DNA of 52,357 nt from Carboxylicivirga fragile (GTDB taxonomy: Bacteria; Bacteroidota; Bacteroidia; Bacteroidales; Marinilabiliaceae): NCBI GenBank assembly GCA_025499625.1, contig JAFMVD010000043.1, positions 1 to 52,357 on the forward strand, read 5' to 3'. The notes beneath the pieces are model-generated. The model was not told the origin of the DNA, ran no database searches, and saw only the letters and a list, made by a program, of their open reading frames with translations. The translations under genes and the position numbers were made by a program. Of the stretch, positions 19,745 through 29,204 are shown one piece after another (position 1 is the stretch's first letter; every line of letters starts with the position of its first letter).

Positions 19745-21064
19745 CTAAATTCCTAATCCACTTATTTTCTTATATAAATCATGTGCATACACATCGGTCA
19801 TTCCCGAAACAAAATCCAGTACCGATTGTATTTTATCAACCAATGCAGCTTCCTTTTCCACCTTAAACTGCTCCGGAATAAATGGCAATAGCATCTTTGA
19901 AAAGAAATCGTCAGGATCAATTACTGCTTTAACAAACTCCTCAAGCAAAGTGCCCAGAATTCTAAACCCAGCGATTTCAATCTCCACAACTGATGGATGT
20001 TTATAAATTCGTTTAAAAGCAATTTTCTTACATGCTTCCATTGCATCATTTTCGATCCCTTCTAAGTGATCAATTAATCCCTTACTAAATTGCCCTTCGA
20101 GAATAATAGCATGATTCTTCCAAAAGATATCAGTACAACGATTTACTAGTTTCCCGATCACTTTAGCACGGAGAAAGGCTATGCGCTCGTTTAAATCACT
20201 CACTTGAGTAAATACATCTGCTATTTTCACAAATTCATGCTTCTCTTTCTCAGGATCGAAAAATCCGGTTAAAAGAGCATAGGTTTCCTCATATGATAAA
20301 AGCTTTAGTTTATGAGCATCTTCAATGTCCATTACCTGATAACAGATATCGTCGGCTGCTTCAACCAGATAAACCAAGGGATGTCTTGCATAAATACCTT
20401 TTTTCTCATCAATCTTTTTCAAACCCAACTCATCAGCAATGTATTTAAACATAGCCAATTCGGACTGAAAATAACCGAACTTCTTTAGCCCCAAATTAGA
20501 AGCATAGGGATATTTAAGTATGGAAGCAACGGTGGTATAGGTCATCGCAAAACCACCATCTCGTCGCCCTTTGAAGGCGTGAGTTAATATTCGCAAGGCA
20601 TTGGCATTTCCTTCAAAACGTGTAAAATCGCTCCATTGAGCTGGTGTTAATTTATCCTGAAAAGCTTTACCTGCGCCGTTTTTAAAATAGTGACCAATGG
20701 CCTCTTCGCCTGAATGACCAAAGGGAGGATTACCCAAATCATGCGCCAAACAAGCCGCAGCTACCACGGCACCTATTTCATTTACCAACTCAGGCTTACC
20801 GAGCTTAGCTTCTAGTAATTTTTGGGCAATGTTATTACCCAGCGAACGCCCCACACTTGCAACTTCCAAACTGTGCGTTAGTCGATTATGCACAAATACC
20901 GAACCTGGCAAAGGAAAAACCTGCGTTTTATCCTGCAATCTTCTGAAAGGGGACGAAAATATTAAACGATCGTAGTCGCGCTGAAACTGTGTGCGGTCGT
21001 GCTTTACTTCCTTCACATTTTCCTGTCCCGTTCGCTTGGTTGATAAAAGTTTATCCCAATTCAT
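19745..21064 (-). CDS. dgt: Deoxyguanosinetriphosphate triphosphohydrolase (dGTPase)
   Basis: A 439-residue HD-domain enzyme that hydrolyses dGTP to deoxyguanosine and triphosphate. It opens with MNWDKLLSTKR and FQRDYDRLIFSSPFRRLQDKTQV, the dGTPase signature. The HD metal residues are H64 in VHNRLTHSLEV and H108-D109 in CLAHDLGNPPFGHSGEEA, with a later metal residue in the AADDICYQVMDIEDA segment. I placed the start at ATG 21064. The frame could begin 9 residues earlier, but that would overlap the upstream gene and lacks conservation. Only 1 nt separates it from the metallopeptidase stop, so the two are an operon. Confidence 0.93.
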   Translation of the reverse strand: MNWDKLLSTKRTGQENVKEVKHDRTQFQRDYDRLIFSSPFRRLQDKTQVFPLPGSVFVHNRLTHSLEVASVGRSLGNNIAQKLLEAKLGKPELVNEIGAVVAAACLAHDLGNPPFGHSGEEAIGHYFKNGAGKAFQDKLTPAQWSDFTRFEGNANALRILTHAFKGRRDGGFAMTYTTVASILKYPYASNLGLKKFGYFQSELAMFKYIADELGLKKIDEKKGIYARHPLVYLVEAADDICYQVMDIEDAHKLKLLSYEETYALLTGFFDPEKEKHEFVKIADVFTQVSDLNERIAFLRAKVIGKLVNRCTDIFWKNHAIILEGQFSKGLIDHLEGIENDAMEACKKIAFKRIYKHPSVVEIEIAGFRILGTLLEEFVKAVIDPDDFFSKMLLPFIPEQFKVEKEAALVDKIQSVLDFVSGMTDVYAHDLYKKISGLGI

Positions 21065-21065
21065 T

Positions 21066-21788
21066 TTAATAAATTTTTGTTTGATATTCATTCATTGCCT
21101 TATCCAGTTCACGGGCCTTTCCATCACACAATTGATCCAATAATGTCCAAAACCTGGGCCCATGATTCTTTTCCCTCACGTGGCTCAATTCATGCAAAAG
21201 CACATAGTCAATCAATTCGTCAGGTAATCGCATTAAATGTAAATTCAGGTTTATATTATTGCAACCTGAACATGATCCCCAGCGCGACTTAAGGTTCTTT
21301 ATTGTTACATTATTATACCGTATGCCATGTTCGTTTGCTAAAATAGCCAAACGCCCTGGCAAAAATCGTTTCGCTTCCATTCGAAGGGCTTTCTCAATTC
21401 CAAAACGAATGGACTCCTGGATGGCATCATCAGTAACTGACACATGTGATGGATAATTGACCAGCAAAGTACCCTCCTTCAACTGCAGACGAACATCTTT
21501 GCGTGAATGAGCTGTTATCTTTAAGGCAAAAGAACGCGATTTAAATTCTGTTGTTTCGTCAAAAATGGTCAGTCGCTCCTCCTTCTCCTCAAGCTTTTTA
21601 AGGTTCTTGATTATCCAGGCTTTTTTCTCATGAACAAACTTAATAGCTTCCTGAATATCAATACCAGCAGGCACAACCAGACTAACACCCTTAAAAGGCT
21701 TAAGGCGAATGCTTACCCTTTTTGCCCTCAAGCTTTCTTTAATGTTAACCTGCCCAATCTCTGGAATATCTATTGTTCCCTCATTCAT
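21066..21788 (-). CDS. YgjP-like metal-dependent hydrolase (DUF45 / PF01863)
   Basis: A 240-residue protein of the YgjP/DUF45 family, related to SprT-type zinc metallopeptidases. The zinc motif HELSH is at 199-203, with a third ligand at H209 (REKNHG). The upstream LKSRWGSCS at about 166-174 is the other diagnostic block. The N-terminal part (KRVSIRLKPFKGVSLVVP) is the usual beta-rich domain. No signal peptide is visible, so it is cytoplasmic. A peptidase role is inferred from the family; the substrate is unknown. It is the first gene of a two-gene operon with dgt. Confidence 0.88.
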   Translation of the reverse strand: MNEGTIDIPEIGQVNIKESLRAKRVSIRLKPFKGVSLVVPAGIDIQEAIKFVHEKKAWIIKNLKKLEEKEERLTIFDETTEFKSRSFALKITAHSRKDVRLQLKEGTLLVNYPSHVSVTDDAIQESIRFGIEKALRMEAKRFLPGRLAILANEHGIRYNNVTIKNLKSRWGSCSGCNNINLNLHLMRLPDELIDYVLLHELSHVREKNHGPRFWTLLDQLCDGKARELDKAMNEYQTKIY

Positions 21789-21817
21789 TCATTATCGCTT
21801 AGATTTGGTAAAAATAA

Positions 21818-21825
21818 CAAACCTA
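21818..21825 (-). promoter_or_regulatory. -7 box (TAGGTTTG) of the peptidase-dGTPase operon
   Basis: The minus-strand TAGGTTTG fits TAnnTTTG, 29 nt before the ATG at 21788. No clear -33 box is present at the normal distance. Confidence 0.5.
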
Positions 21826-21855
21826 AGTGAGCTAACAATTGTGTGCGTATAATAA

Positions 21856-23379
21856 TCAAGTTTCCTTACTTGACTTGATCAAGCCTCTTAATAAAGGATT
21901 ATCGTAGAAGATCTTTTGATTTTTTTCGAAGTCATACAAGGTCAATTCGCGTAAGCGATAATAAGCTGTCCAATAATTTTCAAGCGACTTTATATAATCG
22001 CGCTTTGCCTTCTCACGTTCCGATAATGAAATATTTAGTTCGGTAATGCTAATGTCGCCATTCTGAAACTTTTTAATGGCAATATTATATCCATTATTGG
22101 CCACTTTATCGGCTTCTTCTGCTATTTCAAGTTGTGATTTCAGCAAATTAAACTGCTCTACCTGAACTACTACCGAACGTTCAAAGTCAATACGGTCACG
22201 CTCCACATCAAACACCACTAAATCACGCTTACTTTCGGCCAACTTTACATTAGATGATGATTTACCCCAATCTAAAATTGGAATCGCTAATGAAAGCCTC
22301 AAGGATTTTTGATTTACTGTATTGTCATAAACACCAGGAATATCATCAGCTATATTTGTTGTTCCGTAGGTACCTTTAAGTGTTGCCGCAAGTCCATTGT
22401 TTCGTTTTGCTCGAGTCAGATCTCTATCTGCCTCAATCAATCGACGTTCATACTGGGTTGATTCCTTTCGATTCTCCAAGGCTTCCATAAGGGCCTTTTC
22501 TGAGTCAACTCTGAAAAGAAACATATCCAATGGCATGATCAATTCGATGTTACTACCTTGCTCAATTCCAATGTACTTTTTAAGCTCGAAATCAGCATTT
22601 CTTAAATCAATATTAGCCTGCGACAAAGCCTTCTGCGCACTTAATACAGATAAACGTATTCTTGAGTAGTCATTCTCACTAAGTGTCCCCAATTTAATCT
22701 TTGTCTCTGCTATACGCAGATTATCTTTACTGTTATTCAAGTTGTTCTCAGCTAAGCGATAATTAGTCTGTACTTGTAAATAGCGAAAAAATCGGCTTGT
22801 AGCATTTCGCGATATTCGTTCAATTGATTCCACAAAATGTTTCTTTGCTTCATCGTACAAAAGAGGTTCTGTTTTGCGCGACCATTTCATCCAGTTATAA
22901 GCAAAAATAGGTTGCGTAATACCTACCAAAAAAGGATCGCCCTTAAAGTTGGTGTATTCATGAATCAAATCCTCGTATCTGAAAAGTGTACTCTTCGCAT
23001 AGATCTGCATGCCCAACTGTGGTACAGATTGATTTATTGCTATTTGCGCACTGTTTTCAAAGTAACCTACTTCTCTAAACTGTACACTACCATCATTTTG
23101 TGTTACCGGCCTTGTTCCCTCATAATAATTAGGCAAATCGCCAGTTAAAATTAACTGAGGCCTAAACTGCGCCTGAAAATTTTTATACCGCCAAAAATAA
23201 TTTTCATAGCGATTTTGAGCATACTTAACCGACGAAGATTCGTGAATGGCCAGATGAACGACATTTCGTAAGGTTAAATTTAATTTTCCAGCAGATTGGC
23301 CTTGTCCTTCTACCGTGTAGGTAAGCGCCAAAAATACGAAGACAATCACGCTTTTAACAACATACTTAGACCTCATCAT
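21856..23379 (-). CDS. TolC family outer-membrane efflux protein
   Basis: A 507-residue TolC-like outer-membrane factor. A signal peptide (MMRSKYVVKSVIVFVFLAL...VEG) is followed by LTLRNVVHLAIHESSSVKYAQN, the start of the first TolC repeat. Long helical stretches (about 190-250 and 400-470) form the periplasmic barrel. LAIPILDWGKSSSNVKLAESKRDL near 344-367 and ITELNISLSEREKAKRDYI are typical of the second repeat. It overlaps the membrane-fusion gene by the 4-bp ATGA, so it is translationally coupled to it. It is an outer-membrane exit duct for type I or MacAB/RND-type export. No inner-membrane pump is adjacent. Confidence 0.9.
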   Translation of the reverse strand: MMRSKYVVKSVIVFVFLALTYTVEGQGQSAGKLNLTLRNVVHLAIHESSSVKYAQNRYENYFWRYKNFQAQFRPQLILTGDLPNYYEGTRPVTQNDGSVQFREVGYFENSAQIAINQSVPQLGMQIYAKSTLFRYEDLIHEYTNFKGDPFLVGITQPIFAYNWMKWSRKTEPLLYDEAKKHFVESIERISRNATSRFFRYLQVQTNYRLAENNLNNSKDNLRIAETKIKLGTLSENDYSRIRLSVLSAQKALSQANIDLRNADFELKKYIGIEQGSNIELIMPLDMFLFRVDSEKALMEALENRKESTQYERRLIEADRDLTRAKRNNGLAATLKGTYGTTNIADDIPGVYDNTVNQKSLRLSLAIPILDWGKSSSNVKLAESKRDLVVFDVERDRIDFERSVVVQVEQFNLLKSQLEIAEEADKVANNGYNIAIKKFQNGDISITELNISLSEREKAKRDYIKSLENYWTAYYRLRELTLYDFEKNQKIFYDNPLLRGLIKSSKET

Positions 23380-24587
23380 GGCAATTCAATTTTAACAGCA
23401 GGTAAATGTTTAATTCCATCAACTTTTGAAATTACCAACAAACTACCTTCTTCAACACCTTCTTTTATTTCAACATAGTCTTCGGTGATTAAGCCTAAGA
23501 GTATCTTGTGTCGTATAGCACTGTCTCTGGAAATTACAAATCCATATTGATTTGTTTGTTTGCCAAATGCAGGCCCATTTTTCACACGTAACACGTCATT
23601 CTTCGCACGCCTCACCACCTGTATTTTTACTTTCTGATTGGGCACCAAGCTAGGGTGATTACTTTCATCTAAATTTACCGAGAACTGAACTTTCCCATCG
23701 ACTAATGTAGGTTCTACAATTCCTATTCTTCCCTCAAGGCGAGCCTTATCAACCAATACATATGCCCTTTTCCCTGTTTTAACAATGCGTTTATGTTTAT
23801 TATCGATACTGGCTTTAATTTCAAACTGAGTTAAGTCAGCCATGTTCACAAGTAATTTATCAACCTGTATTTTGGCACCCCTTTGTGCATGAACATTTAA
23901 AATAATTCCGTCGGATGGAGCCTTCACATCCATCTTTTCAAGAAGAACTTTTTGTTTCTCCAGTTCTTTTTGCTGCATGTCGATTTGCAGCAAGAGGCCT
24001 TTTTCGTCCGTTTTTAATTGTTCTAATTTTATGGCATTCTTTTGCTTGGCCAATTGAAGATCCTTTTCAGCCAAAACTAATTCCTGTAAGGTTTTTTCAA
24101 ATTTAGCCTGCGATATACCACCAACCTCTAACAGTTGCTCCTGATCAGCAATGGTTGATTCTATCGATGCAATTTTAAGCTTTTTAACCTCCGTATTGTA
24201 CGTCAAATCGGCACGCGTGCTACGCGCATTAAGACGTGTCTTATCAAGACTATTCTGTTTTACTTCAAGTTGATCGTTGATATTATCAATTTTTGCGACA
24301 ATCAAATCCTTATTCAAACGAACAATTACATCGCCTTTAGCAACTTTCTGCCCCGGTTTCTTAATGATTTCTTCGATGATACTTGCAGCAGGACTTAACA
24401 ACAACACTTCGTTAGATGGCTCAACTATACCTTCGGTAAGTTCCCAATTTTCCACTCTTCCTCTTTCAACAGTTGAGGTTTGAAACTCGCCTTTTTTTAA
24501 ACTGGATTGCTTAGTTGTGCAGGCATTAAAAAAAAGAATTGCGCCTACAAAGAGATAACTCCCTTTTCGAATTTTTTGGATTGTCAT
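23376..24587 (-). CDS. Membrane-fusion (HlyD/MacA-type) periplasmic adaptor lipoprotein
   Basis: A 403-residue adaptor. MTIQKIRKGSYLFVGAILFF ends in FNAC, a lipobox with the acylated cysteine at 23. A lipoyl half motif (PAASIIEEIIKKPGQKVAKGDVIVRLN) at about 75-102 precedes a long coiled-coil hairpin (about 108-218). The second lipoyl half is MDVKAPSDGIILNVHAQRGAKIQ. A beta-barrel domain follows, with PNQKVKIQVV and the membrane-proximal domain near the C-terminus. It links an inner-membrane pump to TolC. The adjacent genes are TolC (overlapping) and YfhO, so the pump partner is probably encoded elsewhere. Confidence 0.9.
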   Translation of the reverse strand: MTIQKIRKGSYLFVGAILFFNACTTKQSSLKKGEFQTSTVERGRVENWELTEGIVEPSNEVLLLSPAASIIEEIIKKPGQKVAKGDVIVRLNKDLIVAKIDNINDQLEVKQNSLDKTRLNARSTRADLTYNTEVKKLKIASIESTIADQEQLLEVGGISQAKFEKTLQELVLAEKDLQLAKQKNAIKLEQLKTDEKGLLLQIDMQQKELEKQKVLLEKMDVKAPSDGIILNVHAQRGAKIQVDKLLVNMADLTQFEIKASIDNKHKRIVKTGKRAYVLVDKARLEGRIGIVEPTLVDGKVQFSVNLDESNHPSLVPNQKVKIQVVRRAKNDVLRVKNGPAFGKQTNQYGFVISRDSAIRHKILLGLITEDYVEIKEGVEEGSLLVISKVDGIKHLPAVKIELP

Positions 24588-24621
24588 AGTGTGCTTTTCA
24601 GAATCGATTCCTAGATAAGCT

Positions 24622-24629
24622 CAAAAATA
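24622..24629 (-). promoter_or_regulatory. -7 box (TATTTTTG) of the adaptor-TolC operon
   Basis: The minus-strand TATTTTTG fits TAnnTTTG, 34 nt before the ATG at 24587. The -33 box is poor. Confidence 0.45.
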
Positions 24630-24740
24630 TATAATTCAGTTTAAATGAACATGAATAAATCGTTCTATTAGGTAGGGTATTTATTAATAAGTACACTTTA
24701 ATGACAGATATTAACCTTAACAGGTATTAAAAAAAGAAAA

Positions 24741-24768
24741 AAGGCTAATGCATAGTTGCATTAGCCTT
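24741..24768 (-). terminator. Terminator of the YfhO family gene
   Basis: A perfect 12-bp stem, AAGGCTAATGCA/TGCATTAGCCTT, with loop TAGT. On the minus strand a TTTTCTTTTTTT run follows. It lies 21 bp after the gene's end and separates it from the adaptor-TolC operon. Confidence 0.88.
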
Positions 24769-24789
24769 CATATATAAATCTTTAAAATC

Positions 24790-27282
24790 TTAATTCTTAT
24801 CTTTCTTCCAGATATAGAAACCTGCGGCACCCATGAGTAAAAGAATACTTACGGAACCTAGGATTGAGATTAACTGACCTGTTCGAAATGAACTTGGTTC
24901 AAACTTAAATTCAATGGTATGTCCTCCCGCAGGAACCATTAAACCACGTAATATGTAATTGGCTCTGAAATGAGGTGTTAATTCTCCATCAATGTAAGCA
25001 TTCCAACCTTTTTCGTAATACACATCGCTAAACACCGCTAATTGGGCTTGAGAACTTTCCGACTCAAACACCAAATGATCTGGCGCATAAGTTATCAGGC
25101 TAATATTTCCTTGGATAGAATCAACAGAATATGCATCTACTAAAGAACTAAATCGCTGATCAACAACAGCAGTTGTCTTAAGATTTACACCACCAATGGC
25201 TGCAATTTCTTCATCGGCATCAGCTACTTGTTTTACATTATTCACAAACCAAACATTGCCCATATATGCAGGATTAAATACTGGAGCTGCACCTGGATTG
25301 TAAATCAGGTACTTCATATTTAGCATGTTCAGAATCGGCATGTGCTCCAGCTCTTCCTCAAGATCACCCAAAGTTTGTGCCGTCTGGAGTGTTTGCATTA
25401 ATGTTTGCCAATTAGCATGAATATAACGATCGTAAACATCTTGATAACGACGCAACTTGGCTCCATGAAATCCGCCAACCGATTTATGATAATAGGGTGT
25501 AAATCCATCTTTAAACGGATCGCGATAAATTGGAAATACACGGTAATATAAATCTGAATCACGCAAAATTGCCTTATCAGCTTCTGACTGTGCAAATTCC
25601 TTTTTCGACTTAGTCGCTGTTTCAAAATGATCGTTATTTAAATAACGTTTATCAACACCCCATAGGTCAATGAAAATAATTATTGCCAATCCCCAAGTCA
25701 GGTAGCGAGCAGATAATTTATTTTGTGAGTAAAACCAAAGTGACGCTGAACCAATTAAGATGAAAATAAACGAACGCCATGCATCAGCTGTAAACAAGGC
25801 TTGACGAGCCGAAACCAGATTAGATTCTAACAAACGGTACATTTGTGCCTGCTCTCCACCTTGCTGTATTTGTGCAGATATTCCCTGAACCTCCATTGGA
25901 GAAAGGAAACTGTAGAAGGTGCTTGGGAATAAAGCTAAAACTAAACTCACACCACCAGTTAATCCAAATGCAATCAAAAACCACTTACTGTCCTGCTTGA
26001 GTAATTCCGGCTTGTCAATCAATGTTTTTAGACCCAAAAACCCGAGTAAAGGCATGGCCATCGAAGCGATCACCAAGGCCATTTCAACCGTTCGGAATTT
26101 ATTATACAAGGGGAAGTTGTAGAACATAAAGTAATTAAAACCTTCGAAATTCTTACCCCAAGCTAGCATGATTGACAAGATAGTTACGGCTATTAACCAC
26201 CAACGCTCCTTTCCTTTATAATAAAATGCACCGATAAAAAACAAAAAGCAAATTAATGCTCCTGCATAAACTGGTCCACTCGTGAAAATACGCCCTCCCC
26301 AATATTGACTTGATTGCCCAACGTATTCCTTCAAGCGATTATCAACATGTTTCATGGCGTCATCTGAATTGGCCAGGGCATCAGAAGCTCCACCAACCAC
26401 ATTAGGAATTAACAAGGTTAAAGTTTCGTGTAAACCATAACTCCAACCAAAAGCATATTCGGGATCTAAACCAGTACTTTCTTTAGCATCACCTTTAGAA
26501 CTAAGCTCAGAAGCCCCCCGTATTGAATATTTACCATATTCATAGGTGGTCATCAGGTTGGTAATATTCGGCAAAATGGCTAAAAATGCTGCTAAAGCAA
26601 GCACTGCAGACGTTTGAGTAAAAGCTTTTAATGCCTTCTCTTTAATGGCATATATCAGTTTTGTAATTATTATTACAAGTACCATCAGTGCCAGGTAATA
26701 GGTAATCTGCACATGGTTATAGGCAATCTCCATCCCCAAAGTGATGACCGTAAACAGCCCTCCCAACCACTTGTTTCGATTATAGGCATATAATATCCCG
26801 GCTATCACCGGAGCCATCAGAGCAATGGCGTAGGTTTTTGTTATGTGTCCCGCTATAATTATAATTAGATTATATGATCCAAAAGCAAATGCGATAGCTC
26901 CCACCACACTGAGCCAAGGGTCGACTTTCATGCTTAGCAGTAATAGGTAAAAACCCAACATGTATAAAAACACGATTGCTACCGTTTCATATGGCAATCC
27001 CAAACGTGTAAATTTATTAAAGTAGCCGAATATATTCTTGGTCGAATCACTTCTGATTTGATAGGCGGGCATACCACCAAACATGGAATTGGTCCACATT
27101 GCTTTTTCGCCAGTTTCCTTTTCATGATCAATCAACTCTTTCGACATACCAATGGCATGGGAATTATCGAGCTGCGGAAGCTTTTTGCCCTCCAATACAG
27201 GCGAGAAATAAACAAAACTTAATACGATAAAAATGAGTAATGCGCCAGCATATGGTGCTAGGCCTTTTAATCGATCAATCAT
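24790..27282 (-). CDS. YfhO family membrane protein (GT-C-like)
   Basis: An 830-residue protein of the YfhO (PF09586) family. The first helix (about 10-28, APYAGALLIFIVLSFVYFSPVL) is followed by a periplasmic loop with QLDNSHAIGMSKE and the conserved MWTNSMFGGMPAYQI near 60-75. About a dozen helices extend to about 545. A soluble C-terminal region (about 560-800) ends in YYEKGWNAYIDG, followed by a final helix at about 803-824. Members glycosylate teichoic or other envelope polymers in Firmicutes; in Bacteroidota the role is unknown. It stands alone, with a terminator at its end and no neighbouring glycan genes. Confidence 0.85.
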   Translation of the reverse strand: MIDRLKGLAPYAGALLIFIVLSFVYFSPVLEGKKLPQLDNSHAIGMSKELIDHEKETGEKAMWTNSMFGGMPAYQIRSDSTKNIFGYFNKFTRLGLPYETVAIVFLYMLGFYLLLLSMKVDPWLSVVGAIAFAFGSYNLIIIIAGHITKTYAIALMAPVIAGILYAYNRNKWLGGLFTVITLGMEIAYNHVQITYYLALMVLVIIITKLIYAIKEKALKAFTQTSAVLALAAFLAILPNITNLMTTYEYGKYSIRGASELSSKGDAKESTGLDPEYAFGWSYGLHETLTLLIPNVVGGASDALANSDDAMKHVDNRLKEYVGQSSQYWGGRIFTSGPVYAGALICFLFFIGAFYYKGKERWWLIAVTILSIMLAWGKNFEGFNYFMFYNFPLYNKFRTVEMALVIASMAMPLLGFLGLKTLIDKPELLKQDSKWFLIAFGLTGGVSLVLALFPSTFYSFLSPMEVQGISAQIQQGGEQAQMYRLLESNLVSARQALFTADAWRSFIFILIGSASLWFYSQNKLSARYLTWGLAIIIFIDLWGVDKRYLNNDHFETATKSKKEFAQSEADKAILRDSDLYYRVFPIYRDPFKDGFTPYYHKSVGGFHGAKLRRYQDVYDRYIHANWQTLMQTLQTAQTLGDLEEELEHMPILNMLNMKYLIYNPGAAPVFNPAYMGNVWFVNNVKQVADADEEIAAIGGVNLKTTAVVDQRFSSLVDAYSVDSIQGNISLITYAPDHLVFESESSQAQLAVFSDVYYEKGWNAYIDGELTPHFRANYILRGLMVPAGGHTIEFKFEPSSFRTGQLISILGSVSILLLMGAAGFYIWKKDKN

Positions 27283-27370
27283 GATGGTATTTTTATTTTT
27301 TTGTGAAAATACACATTGTTATTGGATTTGAAAAAACGTGGCCTTGCAAGTCATTCGAAATGGTATGAAA

Positions 27371-27398
27371 AAGCCCAGCTGAGATTTCAACCGGGCTT
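27371..27398 (-). terminator. Terminator of glycyl-tRNA synthetase
   Basis: On the minus strand the arms AAGCCCGGTTGA and TCAGCTGGGCTT pair over 12 bp, including two G-U pairs, followed by TTTTTC. It lies 27 nt beyond the stop codon at 27425. Confidence 0.8.
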
Positions 27399-27424
27399 AA
27401 ACTATATTGTTTGAAATGTATTAT

Positions 27425-28975
27425 CTACAAATTCTTAAACACTTCACGCATACTTACTTTCTTACTAATAATACCGTGTAAGTCTGAAATTTTAACACGC
27501 TCTTGTTCCATGGTATCGCGATAACGAATGGTTACTGTATCATCTTCTAAAGATTGATGATCAACAGTCACACAAAATGGAGTTCCTACAGCATCCTGAC
27601 GACGGTAACGTTTACCAATGCCATCCTTGGTATCGTATTGACAGTTGAAGTCAAATTTCATATCATCCATGATCTCACGTGCTTTCTCTGGCAAGCCATC
27701 TTTCTTTAATAACGGAAGAACAGCCAATTTTACAGGAGCCAATAATGGTGGTAAATTCAAGACAATACGTGTTTCTTTTTTGCCATCTTTTCCTTCAATC
27801 TCTTCCTCATTATAAGCACCTGCCATAATGCTTAAGAACATGCGATCAACACCAATTGATGTTTCCACTACATAAGGTACATAACTCTTGTTCAATTCAG
27901 GATCGAAGTATTGAATCTTTTTTCCCGAATATTCTTGGTGCTGCGATAAATCAAAATCGGTACGTGAATGAATACCTTCAACCTCTTTAAAGCCAAACGG
28001 CATCTTAAATTCGATATCAGTTGCAGCATTAGCATAATGTGCCAGCTTCTCATGATCGTGGAAACGGTATTTTTCTTCACCCATACCCATGGCTTTGTGC
28101 CACTTAATACGTGCCTCTTTCCAATATTCGAACCATTTCATTTCTTCACCTGGACGAACAAAAAATTGCATCTCCATTTGTTCAAACTCACGCATGCGGA
28201 AAATAAACTGACGTGCTACAATCTCGTTACGGAAAGCCTTACCAATTTGCGCAATACCAAATGGTAATTTCATGCGACCTGTCTTCTGCACATTCAGGTA
28301 GTTTACAAAAATACCCTGAGCTGTTTCTGGTCGTAAGTATATTTTTTGAGAGCCATCTGCCGTTGAACCCATATCGGTTGAGAACATCAGGTTGAATTGA
28401 CGAACATCGGTCCAGTTTTTTGTTCCTGATATAGGGCAGGCAATTTCATAATCAACAATAATCTGACGTAGGTCTTCCAGATCATTATCATTTAATGCCT
28501 TTGCAAAACGCGTATGTACTTCCTCAATTTTCTTCTTATTAGCTAGCACTCTAGGGTTAGTTTCTAAAAACTGAGCTTCATCAAAAGATTCTCCAAAACG
28601 CTTCTTAGCCTTGGTCACTTCCTTATTGATCTTCTCCTCAAACTTCTGAATTAAATCTTCGATAAGAACATCAGCACGATAACGTTTCTTGCTGTCTTTA
28701 TTATCAATCAATGGATCATTAAAGGCATCAACGTGGCCCGAAGCTTTCCAGGTGGTTGGGTGCATGAATATAGCAGAGTCCAATCCTACCACATTTTCGT
28801 GTAACAATACCATTGAATCCCACCAGTACTTCTTGATGTTATTTTTTAGCTCTACCCCATTTTGTCCATAATCGTATACTGCACCTAAACCATCGTATAC
28901 TTCACTCGATTGAAAAACAAAACCATACTCTTTACAGTGAGCCACCAATTTCTTAAAAACATCTTCTTGAGCCAT
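27425..28975 (-). CDS. glyS: Glycyl-tRNA synthetase (homodimeric class II type)
   Basis: A 516-residue class II aminoacyl-tRNA synthetase that charges tRNA-Gly. It is the alpha2 (eukaryote/archaea-like) type and not the bacterial alpha2-beta2 type. Landmarks are EDVFKKLVAHCKEYGFVFQSSEVYDGLGAVYDYG at the N-terminus, then LRPETAQGIFVNYLN, FGIAQIGKAFRNEI (motif 2) and MREFEQMEMQFF, and VETSIGVDRMFLSIM (motif 3). The C-terminal anticodon-binding domain covers about 410-510. The ATG at 28975 gives the normal N-terminus (MAQEDVFKKL). Confidence 0.97.
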   Translation of the reverse strand: MAQEDVFKKLVAHCKEYGFVFQSSEVYDGLGAVYDYGQNGVELKNNIKKYWWDSMVLLHENVVGLDSAIFMHPTTWKASGHVDAFNDPLIDNKDSKKRYRADVLIEDLIQKFEEKINKEVTKAKKRFGESFDEAQFLETNPRVLANKKKIEEVHTRFAKALNDNDLEDLRQIIVDYEIACPISGTKNWTDVRQFNLMFSTDMGSTADGSQKIYLRPETAQGIFVNYLNVQKTGRMKLPFGIAQIGKAFRNEIVARQFIFRMREFEQMEMQFFVRPGEEMKWFEYWKEARIKWHKAMGMGEEKYRFHDHEKLAHYANAATDIEFKMPFGFKEVEGIHSRTDFDLSQHQEYSGKKIQYFDPELNKSYVPYVVETSIGVDRMFLSIMAGAYNEEEIEGKDGKKETRIVLNLPPLLAPVKLAVLPLLKKDGLPEKAREIMDDMKFDFNCQYDTKDGIGKRYRRQDAVGTPFCVTVDHQSLEDDTVTIRYRDTMEQERVKISDLHGIISKKVSMREVFKNL

Positions 28976-29006
28976 ATGCTATACTTATATATTATAATCA
29001 AAGACG

Positions 29007-29014
29007 CAAAAATA
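29007..29014 (-). promoter_or_regulatory. -7 box (TATTTTTG) of glyS
   Basis: The minus-strand TATTTTTG fits TAnnTTTG and lies 31 nt upstream of the glyS ATG. No good -33 element is visible. Confidence 0.45.
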
Positions 29015-29115
29015 GTTGAAATTTGATTATTGAGGAATTTTCCGGCTAACTCTTTTTATTTAAGTAAGTGCATTTAATTACAACTCGTGTGAAATTTAAA
29101 ATACCTGTGCATAAA

Positions 29116-29147
29116 CTTGACAAATAAGACAAATATGTCTTATATTG
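29116..29147 (+). promoter_or_regulatory. Putative promoter with a palindromic operator before the T9SS gene
   Basis: CTTG at 29116 and TATATTG at 29141 resemble a -33/-7 pair. They enclose the perfect palindrome AAGACA-AATA-TGTCTT (29126-29141). The spacing is about 21 nt, slightly long. A dimeric regulator could bind there and block RNA polymerase. Confidence 0.4.
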
Positions 29148-29204
29148 ATATTGCCTGCCTTTCCTACAAATTTCTTCTTTTTATAACGCTATAAAAACAA
29201 ACAC

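Noticed and set aside
21851-21878. TCAAGT...ACTTGA hairpin at the end of the TolC gene
   Set aside because: It overlaps the stop codon, the stem is only 6 bp, and no T-run follows on the minus strand; not a credible terminator.
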